Below, in pieces: positions 1 through 7,134 of a DNA stretch of 10,364 nt. This stretch comes from JBGPYM01 sp041493205 (GTDB lineage: Bacteria; Bacteroidota; Ignavibacteria; UBA10030; UBA6906): NCBI GenBank assembly GCA_041493205.1, contig JBGPYM010000098.1, forward strand, positions 1 through 10,364, in the 5' to 3' direction. Under the pieces are notes generated by a model, which worked only from the letters and a program-made list of their open reading frames with translations, searched no databases and was not told the DNA's origin. The number at the start of each line of letters is the position of its first letter. Position 1 is the first letter of the stretch. A program made the position numbers and the translations under genes.

Positions 1-102
1 ATCGAAGACGGAGAGCTCACACCCACCCAGAAGGTCCGCCGCAAAATCATCGAAGAGCGTTACGCCAACCTAATCGAGGGAATGTACCGGGGCATCGACT
101 GA
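1..102 (+). CDS. Long-chain acyl-CoA synthetase (AMP-forming), C-terminal end only
   Basis: The window opens inside a reading frame that gives 33 residues and a TGA stop. They contain a GELTPTQKVRRK segment followed by an acidic/aromatic ERYANLIEGMY tail. That pattern is characteristic of the extreme C-terminus of long-chain fatty-acid CoA ligases (FadD/FAA1-like), where the lysine-rich stretch follows the last catalytic lysine region. The enzyme would activate fatty acids to acyl-CoA with ATP. The catalytic core lies upstream of the window, so substrate range cannot be judged. A hairpin follows 16 bases after the stop, so this gene probably ends its own transcript and is not part of the nuo operon. 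The family call rests on a short tail and is good but not certain. Confidence 0.75.
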   Translation: MEDGELTPTQKVRRKIIEERYANLIEGMYRGID

Positions 103-118
103 CCTGCTCCACCGGTAG

Positions 119-148
119 CGCCGGCGTCCCTGCCGGCGGCTCTTCTTT
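119..148 (+). terminator. Probable intrinsic terminator after the acyl-CoA synthetase gene
   Basis: A perfect 7-bp GC-only inverted repeat (CGCCGGC at 119-125, GCCGGCG at 132-138) encloses a 6-base loop. It is followed a few bases later by a T-rich run (TCTTCTTT at 141-148). The position between the stop of the upstream gene and the start of nuoA suits a Rho-independent terminator. The T-tract is interrupted by C, so efficiency may be modest. Confidence 0.5.
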
Positions 149-175
149 GACTTTTGTGCCAAATCTGCGTATTTT
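147..175 (+). promoter_or_regulatory. Candidate promoter for the nuo operon
   Basis: TTGACT (147-152, five of six matches to the sigma-70 -35 box) is followed after 17 bases by TATTTT (170-175, four of six matches to the -10 box). The same bases also read as TTTG plus TATTTTTA, close to the Bacteroidota TTTG/TAnnTTTG arrangement with a 20-base spacer. It lies in an AT-richer pocket just downstream of the hairpin and about 55 bases before nuoA. It overlaps the end of the terminator T-run. No operator-like inverted repeat was seen beside it. Confidence 0.45.
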
Positions 176-216
176 TAACGGTTGAAGAGCGCAACATTCC
201 CTCCCTCATCGTTGTT

Positions 217-224
217 GGAAAGAG
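217..224 (+). promoter_or_regulatory. Ribosome binding site that decides the nuoA start
   Basis: GGAAAGAG lies seven bases before the ATG at 232. The same frame stays open upstream to a TTG at 154, but that alternative has no purine-rich site. It would also overlap the candidate promoter and add 26 residues not expected in NuoA. Confidence 0.6.
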
Positions 225-231
225 TGTACCC

Positions 232-585
232 ATGGTGCAGTATGTGCCGATCTTTCTGATGGTCGGGATAGGAGTCCTGGCCGGTGTCGTGTTCGTGAAC
301 ATCAGCCGCTGGATCGGCCCGAAACACCCCTCCGAAGAAAAACTCTCCACCTACGAGAGCGGCATGGAGCCGGTGCGGTCGGCCCGCGAGCGGTTTTCGG
401 TCAAGTTCTATCTTGTCGCCATGCTCTTCATCGTGTTTGACATCGAAATTGTGTTCATGTATCCCTGGGCGGTGATGTTCCGTCAACTCGGTCTGTTCGG
501 CTTCGTCGAAATGATGGTGTTCGTGGCCGTGCTGGTCGTGGGGCTGGTGTATATCGTGAAAAAGGGAGCGCTGCGATGGGACTGA
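232..585 (+). CDS. nuoA: NADH-quinone oxidoreductase subunit A
   Basis: This is the small membrane subunit of respiratory complex I (ND3 homologue). It sits at the junction between the membrane arm and the quinone-binding module. The 117-residue product has three hydrophobic helices (about 4-25, 58-80 and 88-109). The conserved loop YESGMEP (41-47) lies between helices 1 and 2. The helix-2 signature, with FYLVAMLFIVFDIEIVF at about 59-75, includes the conserved acidic residues D70 and E72. The loop position that is Cys in mitochondrial ND3 is Ser here, which is common in bacteria. Length is normal for the family. The ATG at 232 is preferred over the TTG at 154 because of its Shine-Dalgarno site. 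The 3' end overlaps nuoB by 10 bases, implying translational coupling. Confidence 0.95.
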   Translation: MVQYVPIFLMVGIGVLAGVVFVNISRWIGPKHPSEEKLSTYESGMEPVRSARERFSVKFYLVAMLFIVFDIEIVFMYPWAVMFRQLGLFGFVEMMVFVAVLVVGLVYIVKKGALRWD

Positions 586-1118
586 GTTTGCTGCAGACGG
601 ATGGCTATATCACTGCACGCCTTGACGACATCATCAACTGGGCCAGGAAGAATTCACTCTGGCCGATGCCGATGGGAATTTCCTGCTGCGCGATCGAGAT
701 GATGGCGACGGCGTCGCCGCGATTCGACATCTCCCGGTTCGGCTCGGAGGTCATGCGCTTCACGCCGCGGCAGTGCGACGTGATGATCGTGGCGGGCACG
801 GTGACTTACAAAATGGCGGGTGTCGTGCGGAAGATCTATGACCAGATGCCTGACCCGAAATGGGTGATTTCGATGGGCGCCTGCGCTTCCTCGGGCGGGA
901 TGTTCCGCTCGTATGCAGTCGTGCAGGGTATTGACCAGTTCATCCCGGTCGATGTGTTCGTGGCAGGCTGCCCCCCGCGACCCGAAGCGCTGTTGCACGG
1001 CCTCATGGAGCTGCAGGCGAAGATCGGCAGCGAGCGGACCATCGGCGGACCGGGTGGCCTCCATCCTGTGCCTGCAAAGGAGCTCGTTGCTTCTGCGGAA
1101 GGGGACGTCACCGCATGA
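576..1118 (+). CDS. nuoB: NADH-quinone oxidoreductase subunit B
   Basis: NuoB (PSST homologue) carries the terminal 4Fe-4S cluster N2, which passes electrons to quinone. The 180-residue protein has the family's cluster ligands: the tandem C37-C38 in GISCCAIEMM, C103 in MGACASSGG and C132 in VAGCPPRPEAL. The Q-site region around MATASPRFDISRFG is intact. Residues after about 155 form a short, low-conservation tail. The start ATG is preceded by AAAGGGAG at a spacing of about seven bases and lies inside the end of nuoA. The stop overlaps the nuoC start as ATGA. All ligands are present, so the subunit should be functional. Confidence 0.97.
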   Translation: MGLSLLQTDGYITARLDDIINWARKNSLWPMPMGISCCAIEMMATASPRFDISRFGSEVMRFTPRQCDVMIVAGTVTYKMAGVVRKIYDQMPDPKWVISMGACASSGGMFRSYAVVQGIDQFIPVDVFVAGCPPRPEALLHGLMELQAKIGSERTIGGPGGLHPVPAKELVASAEGDVTA

Positions 1119-1597
1119 ACGCGCTGATCGTCGAAAAGCTCTCTGCATTTGCCCCCGCCGCCATCCTCCACTCGGAGGAATTCCGGGGGGACCTGACCGT
1201 CACCGTCAGAAAAGAGGACATTGTCCGGGTCGGTGAATTCCTGAAGAACGATCCCGCGCTGTCCTTCGAGATGCTCATCGACCTGCTGGGCGTGGACATG
1301 TATCGGCCCGAGGAACGGTTTGAGGTCGTGTACACGCTCTATTCGCTCAAGAACAGGAAATACCTCCGCCTGAAAGTCCGGGTGGAGGAACAGGATGCGG
1401 CACTGCCGACCGTGACCGGGGTCTGGGCGGGCGCCAACTGGCACGAGCGGGAAACCTATGACATGTTCGGGCTGAAGTTCACGGGCCACCCGGACTTGCG
1501 CCGGCTCTACATGCCGGATGAGTTCGAATACTTCCCCCTCCGGAAAGACTTCCCCACGATGGGAATACCCGATTCACTGCCGCTCCCGCGGAGATAG
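1115..1597 (+). CDS. nuoC: NADH-quinone oxidoreductase subunit C (30 kDa)
   Basis: NuoC is a structural subunit of the hydrophilic Q-module of complex I and carries no cofactor. The 160-residue product shows the family fold. The core LIDLLGVDMYRPEERFEVVYTLYS begins near residue 54. The diagnostic signature ERETYDMFG (111-119) is followed by HPDLRRLYMPDEFEYFPLRKDFP. Length is typical of a stand-alone NuoC, and it is not fused to NuoD as in enterobacteria. The ATG overlaps the nuoB stop by four bases (ATGA), so translation is likely coupled. nuoD starts four bases after its stop. Confidence 0.96.
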   Translation: MNALIVEKLSAFAPAAILHSEEFRGDLTVTVRKEDIVRVGEFLKNDPALSFEMLIDLLGVDMYRPEERFEVVYTLYSLKNRKYLRLKVRVEEQDAALPTVTGVWAGANWHERETYDMFGLKFTGHPDLRRLYMPDEFEYFPLRKDFPTMGIPDSLPLPRR

Positions 1598-1601
1598 CCG
1601 C

Positions 1602-2861
1602 ATGCCCGTCCGACCCCCCGACGACACCTCCCGCAAAAGCAGGATTCTCAGCGCGCTCGAAGATCAGGACACGACCGTCACGCTCGCGGACCCGCTCGAC
1701 AACGAGATGATTCTCAACATGGGGCCCCAGCATCCCGCGACACATGGCGTGCTCCGGCTCCTTGTCCGTCTCGACGGGGAAACGGTTCTGGCCGCCGTGC
1801 CGGAACTCGGCTATCTCCACCGCGGGTACGAAAAGATCGCCGAGGCAAGCACCTATCACGAGTTTATTCCGCACACGGACCGGCTCGACTACCTCTCGCC
1901 GATCTCCAACAACGTCGCATACGCTCTCGCCGTCGAAAAGCTCGCGGGCATCGAAGTCCCGGAACGGGCATCGTATATCCGCGTGCTCGTGAGCGAGATG
2001 TCCCGGATCGCCTCGCACCTGGTGGCGGTCGGAAGCATGGCGATGGACGTCGGCGCTCTGACCGTCCTCCTCTGGACGTTCCGCGAACGGGAAAAGATCC
2101 TCGACATCTATGACGTCTTGTGCGGTGCGCGGTTCACGACGAGCTACGCACGGATCGGCGGCCTCCAGCAGGACTGGACGCCGCAGTGCACCGCAATGCT
2201 GCAACGGTTCCTCGAAGAATTCCGCGGCGACCTGGCCGAGGTCGAGAAACTTCTCGACACCAACCGGATTTTCATTGACCGGTGCGAGAACGTCGGTCAC
2301 CTGTCGCGCGAAGACGCGATCGCGCTCGGCCTGACGGGCCCCATCCTCCGGGCCGCGGGAGTTCCGCGTGACCTCCGCCGCGACGTGCCGTATTTCGTCT
2401 ATGACCGGTTCGATTTCAATGTCATCACCCTGACCGAAAGCGATGCGCTCGCCCGGTTCTACGTGCGTATCGCGGAGATGAAGGAGAGCGCTTTGATCCT
2501 GCGCCAGTGCCTCGGGAAATTGCCGTCCGGCCCGTTCAGGGCGGGCGAGCCGAAAAAGGTCCTCCCCGCGAAGGAACGGACATATACCAGGATGGAGGAG
2601 CTCATTCATGACTTCATGCTGATCAACATGGGGATCGACCCCCCGGTGGGAGAAATCTACCAGGCCGTGGAGTCCTCCAAAGGAGAACTTGGTTTTACCA
2701 TCATCAGCGACGGGACCGGTCATCCCTGGCGCATGAAGATACGCTCCCCGTCGACGAACAACCTGTCGGCTCTTCCCCTGATGCTCAAAGGCGCGATGAT
2801 ATCCGACATTGTCGCCATTATCGGGTCGATCGACCCCGTCATGGGTGAAGCGGATAAATGA
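1602..2861 (+). CDS. nuoD: NADH-quinone oxidoreductase subunit D (49 kDa)
   Basis: NuoD is the large Q-module subunit, related to the large subunit of NiFe hydrogenases, and forms the quinone pocket with NuoB. The 419-residue product has the N-terminal signature NMGPQHPATHGVLR (39-52), then YLHRGYEK, RLDYLSP and the C-terminal DPVMGEADK. H48 and Y97 are spaced exactly like the quinone-headgroup residues His38 and Tyr87 of Thermus Nqo4, so the site looks intact. The ATG at 1602 has GGAG at 1590-1593. An in-frame ATG at 1518 lies inside nuoC and would add 28 residues without the character of this family. Residues 1-30 are poorly conserved and probably flexible. Confidence 0.97.
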   Translation: MPVRPPDDTSRKSRILSALEDQDTTVTLADPLDNEMILNMGPQHPATHGVLRLLVRLDGETVLAAVPELGYLHRGYEKIAEASTYHEFIPHTDRLDYLSPISNNVAYALAVEKLAGIEVPERASYIRVLVSEMSRIASHLVAVGSMAMDVGALTVLLWTFREREKILDIYDVLCGARFTTSYARIGGLQQDWTPQCTAMLQRFLEEFRGDLAEVEKLLDTNRIFIDRCENVGHLSREDAIALGLTGPILRAAGVPRDLRRDVPYFVYDRFDFNVITLTESDALARFYVRIAEMKESALILRQCLGKLPSGPFRAGEPKKVLPAKERTYTRMEELIHDFMLINMGIDPPVGEIYQAVESSKGELGFTIISDGTGHPWRMKIRSPSTNNLSALPLMLKGAMISDIVAIIGSIDPVMGEADK

Positions 2862-2886
2862 GCGTGTGTCCCGCGAATTACCGGAT

Positions 2887-2890
2887 GGAG
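2887..2890 (+). promoter_or_regulatory. Ribosome binding site that decides the nuoE start
   Basis: GGAG lies five bases before the ATG at 2896. The open frame extends back into nuoD (ATG at 2809), but that would give 29 extra residues unrelated to NuoE. A GTG at 2893 in the same frame is a less likely start. Confidence 0.5.
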
Positions 2891-2895
2891 ACGTG

Positions 2896-3360
2896 ATGCT
2901 GTCAGCAGAACACCTCGCAAAAATCGAAGAACTCAAAAAGCGCTACCAGAACCCGCAGTCGGTCGTGCTGGCCGCCCTCTGGATGTGGCAGGACGAACAC
3001 GGCTGGATCTCCGAAGAGGGGATGAAGGAGGTCGCGCATGTGCTCGGGCTCCCGGCCCATCACGTCTACGGCGTGGTGAGCTTTTACACGATGTTCAACC
3101 GCACCCCCGTCGGAAAGCACAAGGTGGAGGTGTGCACGAACGTCTCCTGCATGCTCCGGAACAGCGACAGGATCCTGAAGCACATCGAACAGAAACTCAG
3201 GATCGGCGTGGGGCAAACCTCGGCCGACGGAAAGTTCACCCTGGTGGAAGCGGAATGCCTCGGCTCCTGCGGCACCGCACCCATGATGCAGATCGGCGAC
3301 GACTACTACGAAAACCTCGATGAGGCGGCGGTGGACAAGATCCTGGCCGGCCTGCAATGA
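2896..3360 (+). CDS. nuoE: NADH-quinone oxidoreductase subunit E (24 kDa, 2Fe-2S)
   Basis: NuoE is a thioredoxin-fold ferredoxin of the NADH-input module and holds cluster N1a. The 154-residue product has an N-terminal helical part ending in QSVVLAALWMWQDEHGWIS (21-39). The four 2Fe-2S ligands are C80 and C85 (CTNVSC) and C121 and C125 (CLGSC), the exact family spacing. Length is at the short end of normal. The gene lies 34 bases after nuoD, the widest gap inside the block, and overlaps nuoF by four bases (ATGA). Its presence implies that this complex I takes electrons from NADH. The E- and F-less form found in green sulfur bacteria and chloroplasts does not. Confidence 0.95.
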   Translation: MLSAEHLAKIEELKKRYQNPQSVVLAALWMWQDEHGWISEEGMKEVAHVLGLPAHHVYGVVSFYTMFNRTPVGKHKVEVCTNVSCMLRNSDRILKHIEQKLRIGVGQTSADGKFTLVEAECLGSCGTAPMMQIGDDYYENLDEAAVDKILAGLQ

Positions 3361-4637
3361 CCTTCGACCCGCTTATTCTTCCTTCCATTCCTGACCTTCA
3401 CCGGATCGACGTCTACGAGTCCCACGGCGGGTATGCCATGCTCCGCAAGGCGCTCGGAATGAAACCGGAGGAAGTCACCGATGAGGTGAAGAAATCCAAC
3501 CTCCGCGGCCGCGGCGGCGCATGTTTTCCCACCGGCTTGAAGTGGACCTTCATGCCGAAGCAATCCCAGAAACCGAAGTACCTCTGCGTCAACGGCGACG
3601 AGAGCGAGCCGGGGACCTTCAAGGACCGGCAGATCTTCGAATCGAACCCGCACCTGATGATCGAAGGGACGATTATCGCCGCGTACGCGATGGGCGTGAC
3701 GACCTCGTATCTTTACATTCGCGGCGAGTACAACAAATGGATCGGCATGGTCCAGAAGGCCATCGACGACGCGTACGCAAAAGGGTACATCGGCGCGAAC
3801 GTTCTGGGATCCGGGTTCAGCACAAACCTGTACATTCACCGCGGGGCGGGAGCGTATATCTGCGGCGAAGAATCCTCCCTGATGAATTCCCTCGAAGGCG
3901 AGCGGGGGTACCCGCGGGTCAAACCGCCGTTCCCGGCGCAGTTCGGCCTCTGGGGGTGTCCCACCACCATCAATAATGTCGAAACGATCGCCAACGTCCC
4001 GATCATCCTCCGGTTGGGCTGGGAGGCGTACAGCAGGATCGGCCACCCGAAACATCCCGGGCCTATCCTCGTCGGCGTCAGCGGACACGTCAACCGCCCC
4101 GGTGTGTATGAACTCCCCACAGGCGTTCTCCTCACGGAGATCATCGAAAAATATGCGGGGGGAGTTCCGGAGAACAGGAAAATCAAGGCGGTCATCCCGG
4201 GCGGCTCGTCGACGATGATCCTCCGCGGGGACCAGATCGAAGGCGTCACCATGGACGCCGATGGATTGAAGGCGGCCGGTTCGTCGGTCGGAACGGCCGG
4301 GATGATCGTGATGGACGAAACAACCGACCTGGTCCGGGTCATCACCCGCATCACGGCGTTCTATCACCACGAATCGTGCGGCCAGTGCACCCCCTGCCGT
4401 GAAGGGACCGGATGGATGCACAAGATTCTGAACCGGTTTGTCGCGGGGGATGCCACGATGGCCGATCTCGACCTGCTGCTCGATGTTGCCAACAACATCG
4501 AAGGCAACACGATCTGTGCGCTCGGGGACGCCGCGGCGTGGCCCGTCCAGAGCATGGTCCGCCGCTTCCGGGGAGAATTCGAAAAAAAGGTCCGGACGGT
4601 CACGGCCCAGCAGCCTCCGGTCGCCGCCGAAGCATAG
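3357..4637 (+). CDS. nuoF: NADH-quinone oxidoreductase subunit F (51 kDa, FMN and 4Fe-4S)
   Basis: NuoF binds NADH and FMN and carries 4Fe-4S cluster N3, so it is the electron entry point of complex I. In the 426-residue product the glycine-rich nucleotide/flavin loop NLRGRGGACFPTG lies at 48-60. The second FMN motif, GAGAYICGEESSL, is at 163-175. The N3 ligands are C341, C344 and C347 in ESCGQCTPCREGTGW, with C387 in the NTICALGD segment. Length is normal and there is no extra ferredoxin-like extension of the kind seen in HndC or NiFe-hydrogenase diaphorases. This favours true NuoF over a hydrogenase subunit, as does the nuoABCD context. The start overlaps nuoE as ATGA. No nuoG follows. Confidence 0.96.
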   Translation: MTFDPLILPSIPDLHRIDVYESHGGYAMLRKALGMKPEEVTDEVKKSNLRGRGGACFPTGLKWTFMPKQSQKPKYLCVNGDESEPGTFKDRQIFESNPHLMIEGTIIAAYAMGVTTSYLYIRGEYNKWIGMVQKAIDDAYAKGYIGANVLGSGFSTNLYIHRGAGAYICGEESSLMNSLEGERGYPRVKPPFPAQFGLWGCPTTINNVETIANVPIILRLGWEAYSRIGHPKHPGPILVGVSGHVNRPGVYELPTGVLLTEIIEKYAGGVPENRKIKAVIPGGSSTMILRGDQIEGVTMDADGLKAAGSSVGTAGMIVMDETTDLVRVITRITAFYHHESCGQCTPCREGTGWMHKILNRFVAGDATMADLDLLLDVANNIEGNTICALGDAAAWPVQSMVRRFRGEFEKKVRTVTAQQPPVAAEA

Positions 4638-4680
4638 AGCGCGGCCGGCTCTCTCCTTTCGTGTACATTCCACTCACCCG

Positions 4681-5145
4681 ATGACCGGACAGAATTCCGA
4701 AGTGGTTGTAAGTATCGCCCGGATTTCCGGCGCGACCGCCGACGTCCCTCTCCCCGCATATGCCACCGCCGGTTCCGCCGGCATGGACATCTGCGCGGCG
4801 GTGCAGGGTGACCTCGTCCTGAAGCCGGGGGAGACGACGCTCGTGCCGACTGGCTTCGCGATCGCCCTTCCGGAAGGATTCGAGGCACAGGTCCGCCCCC
4901 GTTCCGGCCTCGCCGTGAAACATCAGGTGGGCATCCTGAACTCACCCGGAACGATCGACGCGGACTATCGCGGCGAGGTGAAGGTGATCCTGACGAATTT
5001 CGGAAAACAGGATTTTGTCATCCGGCGCGGCGATCGGATCGCACAGATGGTCATTACCCGCTACGCCCGCGCAGTCTGGGCGGAGTCCGCGTCGCTCGAC
5101 ACGACCGACCGCGGTGCGGGAGGATTCGGACACACCGGGAGGTAG
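4681..5145 (+). CDS. dut: dUTP diphosphatase (trimeric dUTPase)
   Basis: The enzyme hydrolyses dUTP to dUMP and pyrophosphate, keeping uracil out of DNA and supplying dUMP for thymidylate synthesis. The 154-residue product has all five motifs of the homotrimeric family. They are AGSAGMDICA (30-39), PRSGLA (73-78), GTIDADYRGEV (90-100, D93 being the probable catalytic Asp), RRGDRIAQMV (115-124) and the C-terminal RGAGGFGHTG arm (144-153) that closes over the substrate. Length is typical. The ATG at 4681 lacks a clear Shine-Dalgarno site, but no other start in the frame fits the family. It follows nuoF after 43 bases with no strong terminator, and its stop is one base before the next start. Confidence 0.96.
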   Translation: MTGQNSEVVVSIARISGATADVPLPAYATAGSAGMDICAAVQGDLVLKPGETTLVPTGFAIALPEGFEAQVRPRSGLAVKHQVGILNSPGTIDADYRGEVKVILTNFGKQDFVIRRGDRIAQMVITRYARAVWAESASLDTTDRGAGGFGHTGR

Positions 5146-5146
5146 C

Positions 5147-6421
5147 ATGGCTCAACGAAGAGTCAGCAGGAAAGCAGCGACGGCTCCGCGCCCCGCGCAC
5201 GGTGCGGGAGACCCCGTGGTGCAGACCGCGGCGGGGAGCGTGCTGCTGGGGGCAGCGGTACTTCTCCTGGGCGCCCTCTGCGTCGCGATCTATCCATCCC
5301 TTTCTCCCTTTGTACTCCTGGGAGGCCTCCTCTTTCTTCTCTATCCCTTCCGCGCCGCGCCGGTCCCCCGAAGACTGATGCAGCTCGGCATGCTCTTCTT
5401 CGCGGTCTGGTTCGTCTCCTCCATTCTCGGCATCCTCGCTCCGTTTCTTATCGCGCTCCTGATTGCGTATGTCCTTAATCCGCTCGTGCGGGAACTCGAA
5501 CGCCGGAGAATACCCCGGTGGGCCTCGTCGCTCGTGCTTGTTATTCTTCTGATCGGGCTGGTGGTGACCGTCGGAGTCTATGTGGTACCCGTTGCCATCG
5601 AACAGCTGCAGGTCGTGACGCAGCGCGCCGGCGCCCTTGCCGATGAGGTGGGACACGCGATTGAATCGGGTTCCCTGTTCGACGTGCTGGCAAGGTTCGG
5701 TATCTCACCCGATAAGGCCAGGGAGGCTCTTGTCCAGCATATCACGCCCCGGCTTGAGGAGGTGCTCCGCCGGCTCTTTGAGGCGCTCTTCGGCCTCGTC
5801 ACGGGAGTGACGACGATTGCCCAGCAGATACTTAATATCGTCATCGTTCCTTTCGTCCTGTTCTATCTGTTGAAAGACTTCCCGCTCATTCTGCATCGGA
5901 GCGCGATGCTTGTGCCGGTACGGTCGCGCGAGCGATTCGTCGCGATGGCGGGCCGGGCCGATGCCCTGATGGGAAGGTATTTCCGGGGAGCAATTGCCGT
6001 GGCCCTGATCCAGGGAACCATCTCCGCGTGCGTGCTCTGGTTGATTGGCGTTCAATACGCGGTGGTGCTCGGCATCATGACGTCCGTGCTGAATTTCGTT
6101 CCGTATGTCGGCCTCATCGTGAGCCTGGTCGTCGCCTCCATTGTCGCTCTCTTCAGCGGTGGAGCCATCGGGACCAAGGTGCTCCTGGTGATCATGCTGT
6201 ATCTTTCCCAGAAGCTGCTCGAGGGCACGGTCCTCGCGCCGAAGATCATCGGCACGCAGGTCGGGCTCCATCCCGTCGTGCTCATTCTTTGTCTTCTCGT
6301 CTTCGGTTATTTCCTCGGCTTTGTCGGACTCCTCATCGCCGTCCCCGCGTCCGCGCTCTTGATTGCAGCGGGAAAAGAATGGTGGACGGTGAGGCGCGAA
6401 CGCGCGGACGGGCCGGAGTAG
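5147..6421 (+). CDS. AI-2E family transporter (UPF0118/PerM-like membrane protein)
   Basis: The 424-residue product is a multi-pass inner-membrane protein of the AI-2 exporter/PerM superfamily. Members are linked to autoinducer-2 export, Na+/H+ antiport or permease activity, so the substrate is open. The first 25 residues are Arg/Ala/Pro-rich and soluble. Hydrophobic segments lie at about 30-49, 53-68, 80-110 and 126-146. A soluble amphipathic loop (about 150-212) follows, then segments at 215-243, 280-340, 343-357 and 375-408. Family hallmarks are NFVPYVGLIVS (316-326), the LEGTVLAPKIIGTQVGLHPVVLI stretch beginning at 358, and GFVGLLIAVPASALL (391-405). The start has GGGAGG four bases upstream and lies one base after the dut stop. 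Confidence 0.9.
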   Translation: MAQRRVSRKAATAPRPAHGAGDPVVQTAAGSVLLGAAVLLLGALCVAIYPSLSPFVLLGGLLFLLYPFRAAPVPRRLMQLGMLFFAVWFVSSILGILAPFLIALLIAYVLNPLVRELERRRIPRWASSLVLVILLIGLVVTVGVYVVPVAIEQLQVVTQRAGALADEVGHAIESGSLFDVLARFGISPDKAREALVQHITPRLEEVLRRLFEALFGLVTGVTTIAQQILNIVIVPFVLFYLLKDFPLILHRSAMLVPVRSRERFVAMAGRADALMGRYFRGAIAVALIQGTISACVLWLIGVQYAVVLGIMTSVLNFVPYVGLIVSLVVASIVALFSGGAIGTKVLLVIMLYLSQKLLEGTVLAPKIIGTQVGLHPVVLILCLLVFGYFLGFVGLLIAVPASALLIAAGKEWWTVRRERADGPE

Positions 6422-6424
6422 GGG
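6415..6424 (+). promoter_or_regulatory. Ribosome binding site supporting the GTG start of the RsmI-like gene
   Basis: GGAGTAGGGG spans the end of the preceding gene and lies five bases before the GTG at 6430. The frame is open further upstream to 6028, but that part is an out-of-frame reading of the transporter gene. The conserved N-terminus GTLYLVATPIGN begins two residues after the GTG. Confidence 0.55.
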
Positions 6425-6429
6425 CAACC

Positions 6430-7125
6430 GTGCCAGGCACTCTCTACCTCGTCGCAACGCCTATCGGCAACTTTGACGACATGACCTTTCGCGCGCTCGG
6501 CGTGCTGAAATCCGCCGACCTGGTCATCTACGAGGAGCGGCGTGAAGGGGAGAGGCTCTTGCGGCATTTTGGCATCGAGAAACCGGTCGAGGCCCTGAAC
6601 GAACACAATGAAGCTGCCGCCTCGCATGTCATCCTGCAGCACCTCGCGCAGGGGAGGTCGGTCGCGCTGGTGTCCGATTGCGGCACCCCGGTGTTCTCCG
6701 ACCCGGGCCGGCTCCTTGTCCGCAAAGCGATCGATCAGGGCATCCGCATCGTCCCGGTTCCGGGTGCGTCGTCCCTCATGCCGGCGCTGACGGTCTCGGG
6801 ATTCTCCATCGATCAATTCCTCTTCTACGGCTGGCTCTCCCCCAAGAAGGAGCGCCGGAGGGCGGAGCTACGCACCCTCCAGCAGGAACGCAGGACCATC
6901 GTCCTGATGGAGACACCGTACCGGCTTGTGCCGCTCCTGAAGGACCTTGCCGAGACCTTCGGCGATTCCCGGCGCCTCTGCATCGCGCTGAACCTCACCA
7001 TGCCCGACGAACAGGTGCTGTACGGCACGGCGGCGGAACTCCATCGCCGCTGCGCCGCGCAGGGTCTGAAAGGGGAATTCGTGATCGTTGTCGATGGGAA
7101 TCTCATCGAGAAGAGAAACCGGTGA
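6430..7125 (+). CDS. RsmI-like SAM-dependent methyltransferase (TP_methylase fold)
   Basis: The 231-residue product belongs to the tetrapyrrole-methylase fold family that includes RsmI, the 16S rRNA C1402 2'-O-ribose methyltransferase. RsmI-type motifs are visible: GTLYLVATPIGN (3-14), LVSDCGTPVFSDPG (80-93) and the SAM-site PVPGASSLMPAL (109-120). ETPYRL is at 161-166, where RsmI usually has ES/P-HRL. Two diagnostic RsmI segments differ. The AEDTR box reads YEERREGERLL (34-44), and the usual RELTK-type segment reads LNLTMPDEQVLYG (188-200). The C-terminal extension of E. coli RsmI (286 residues) is absent. It is therefore either a short divergent RsmI or a sister methyltransferase with another target. 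The gap to the preceding gene is eight bases. Confidence 0.8.
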   Translation: MPGTLYLVATPIGNFDDMTFRALGVLKSADLVIYEERREGERLLRHFGIEKPVEALNEHNEAAASHVILQHLAQGRSVALVSDCGTPVFSDPGRLLVRKAIDQGIRIVPVPGASSLMPALTVSGFSIDQFLFYGWLSPKKERRRAELRTLQQERRTIVLMETPYRLVPLLKDLAETFGDSRRLCIALNLTMPDEQVLYGTAAELHRRCAAQGLKGEFVIVVDGNLIEKRNR

Positions 7126-7134
7126 GGCGCGGAG

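Noticed and set aside
154..231. Upstream TTG start giving NuoA 26 extra residues
   Set aside because: There is no ribosome binding site, it overlaps the candidate promoter, and the added residues do not fit the NuoA family. ATG 232 has a good site.
1479..2936. Long open frame on the minus strand (485 codons) opposite nuoD
   Set aside because: Its translation is rich in Arg, His, Asp and Gly with no recognisable domain. It is exactly antiparallel to a certain nuoD gene. Such shadows are common in GC-rich DNA.
3357..4637. NuoE/NuoF as diaphorase subunits of an electron-bifurcating or NAD-linked hydrogenase
   Set aside because: The genes are translationally coupled to nuoABCD, NuoF lacks the extra ferredoxin domains of hydrogenase-type homologues, and no hydrogenase subunit is nearby.
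4636..4660. Hairpin AGAGC/GCTCT after nuoF followed by CTCCTTTC, as a possible terminator
   Set aside because: The stem is only 5 bp, starts inside the stop codon, and is not followed by a real T-tract. It is too weak to annotate as a terminator.
3306..4673. Long minus-strand open frame (455 codons) opposite nuoF
   Set aside because: It has low-complexity composition, no family motif, and complete overlap with an unmistakable nuoF carrying all its ligands.
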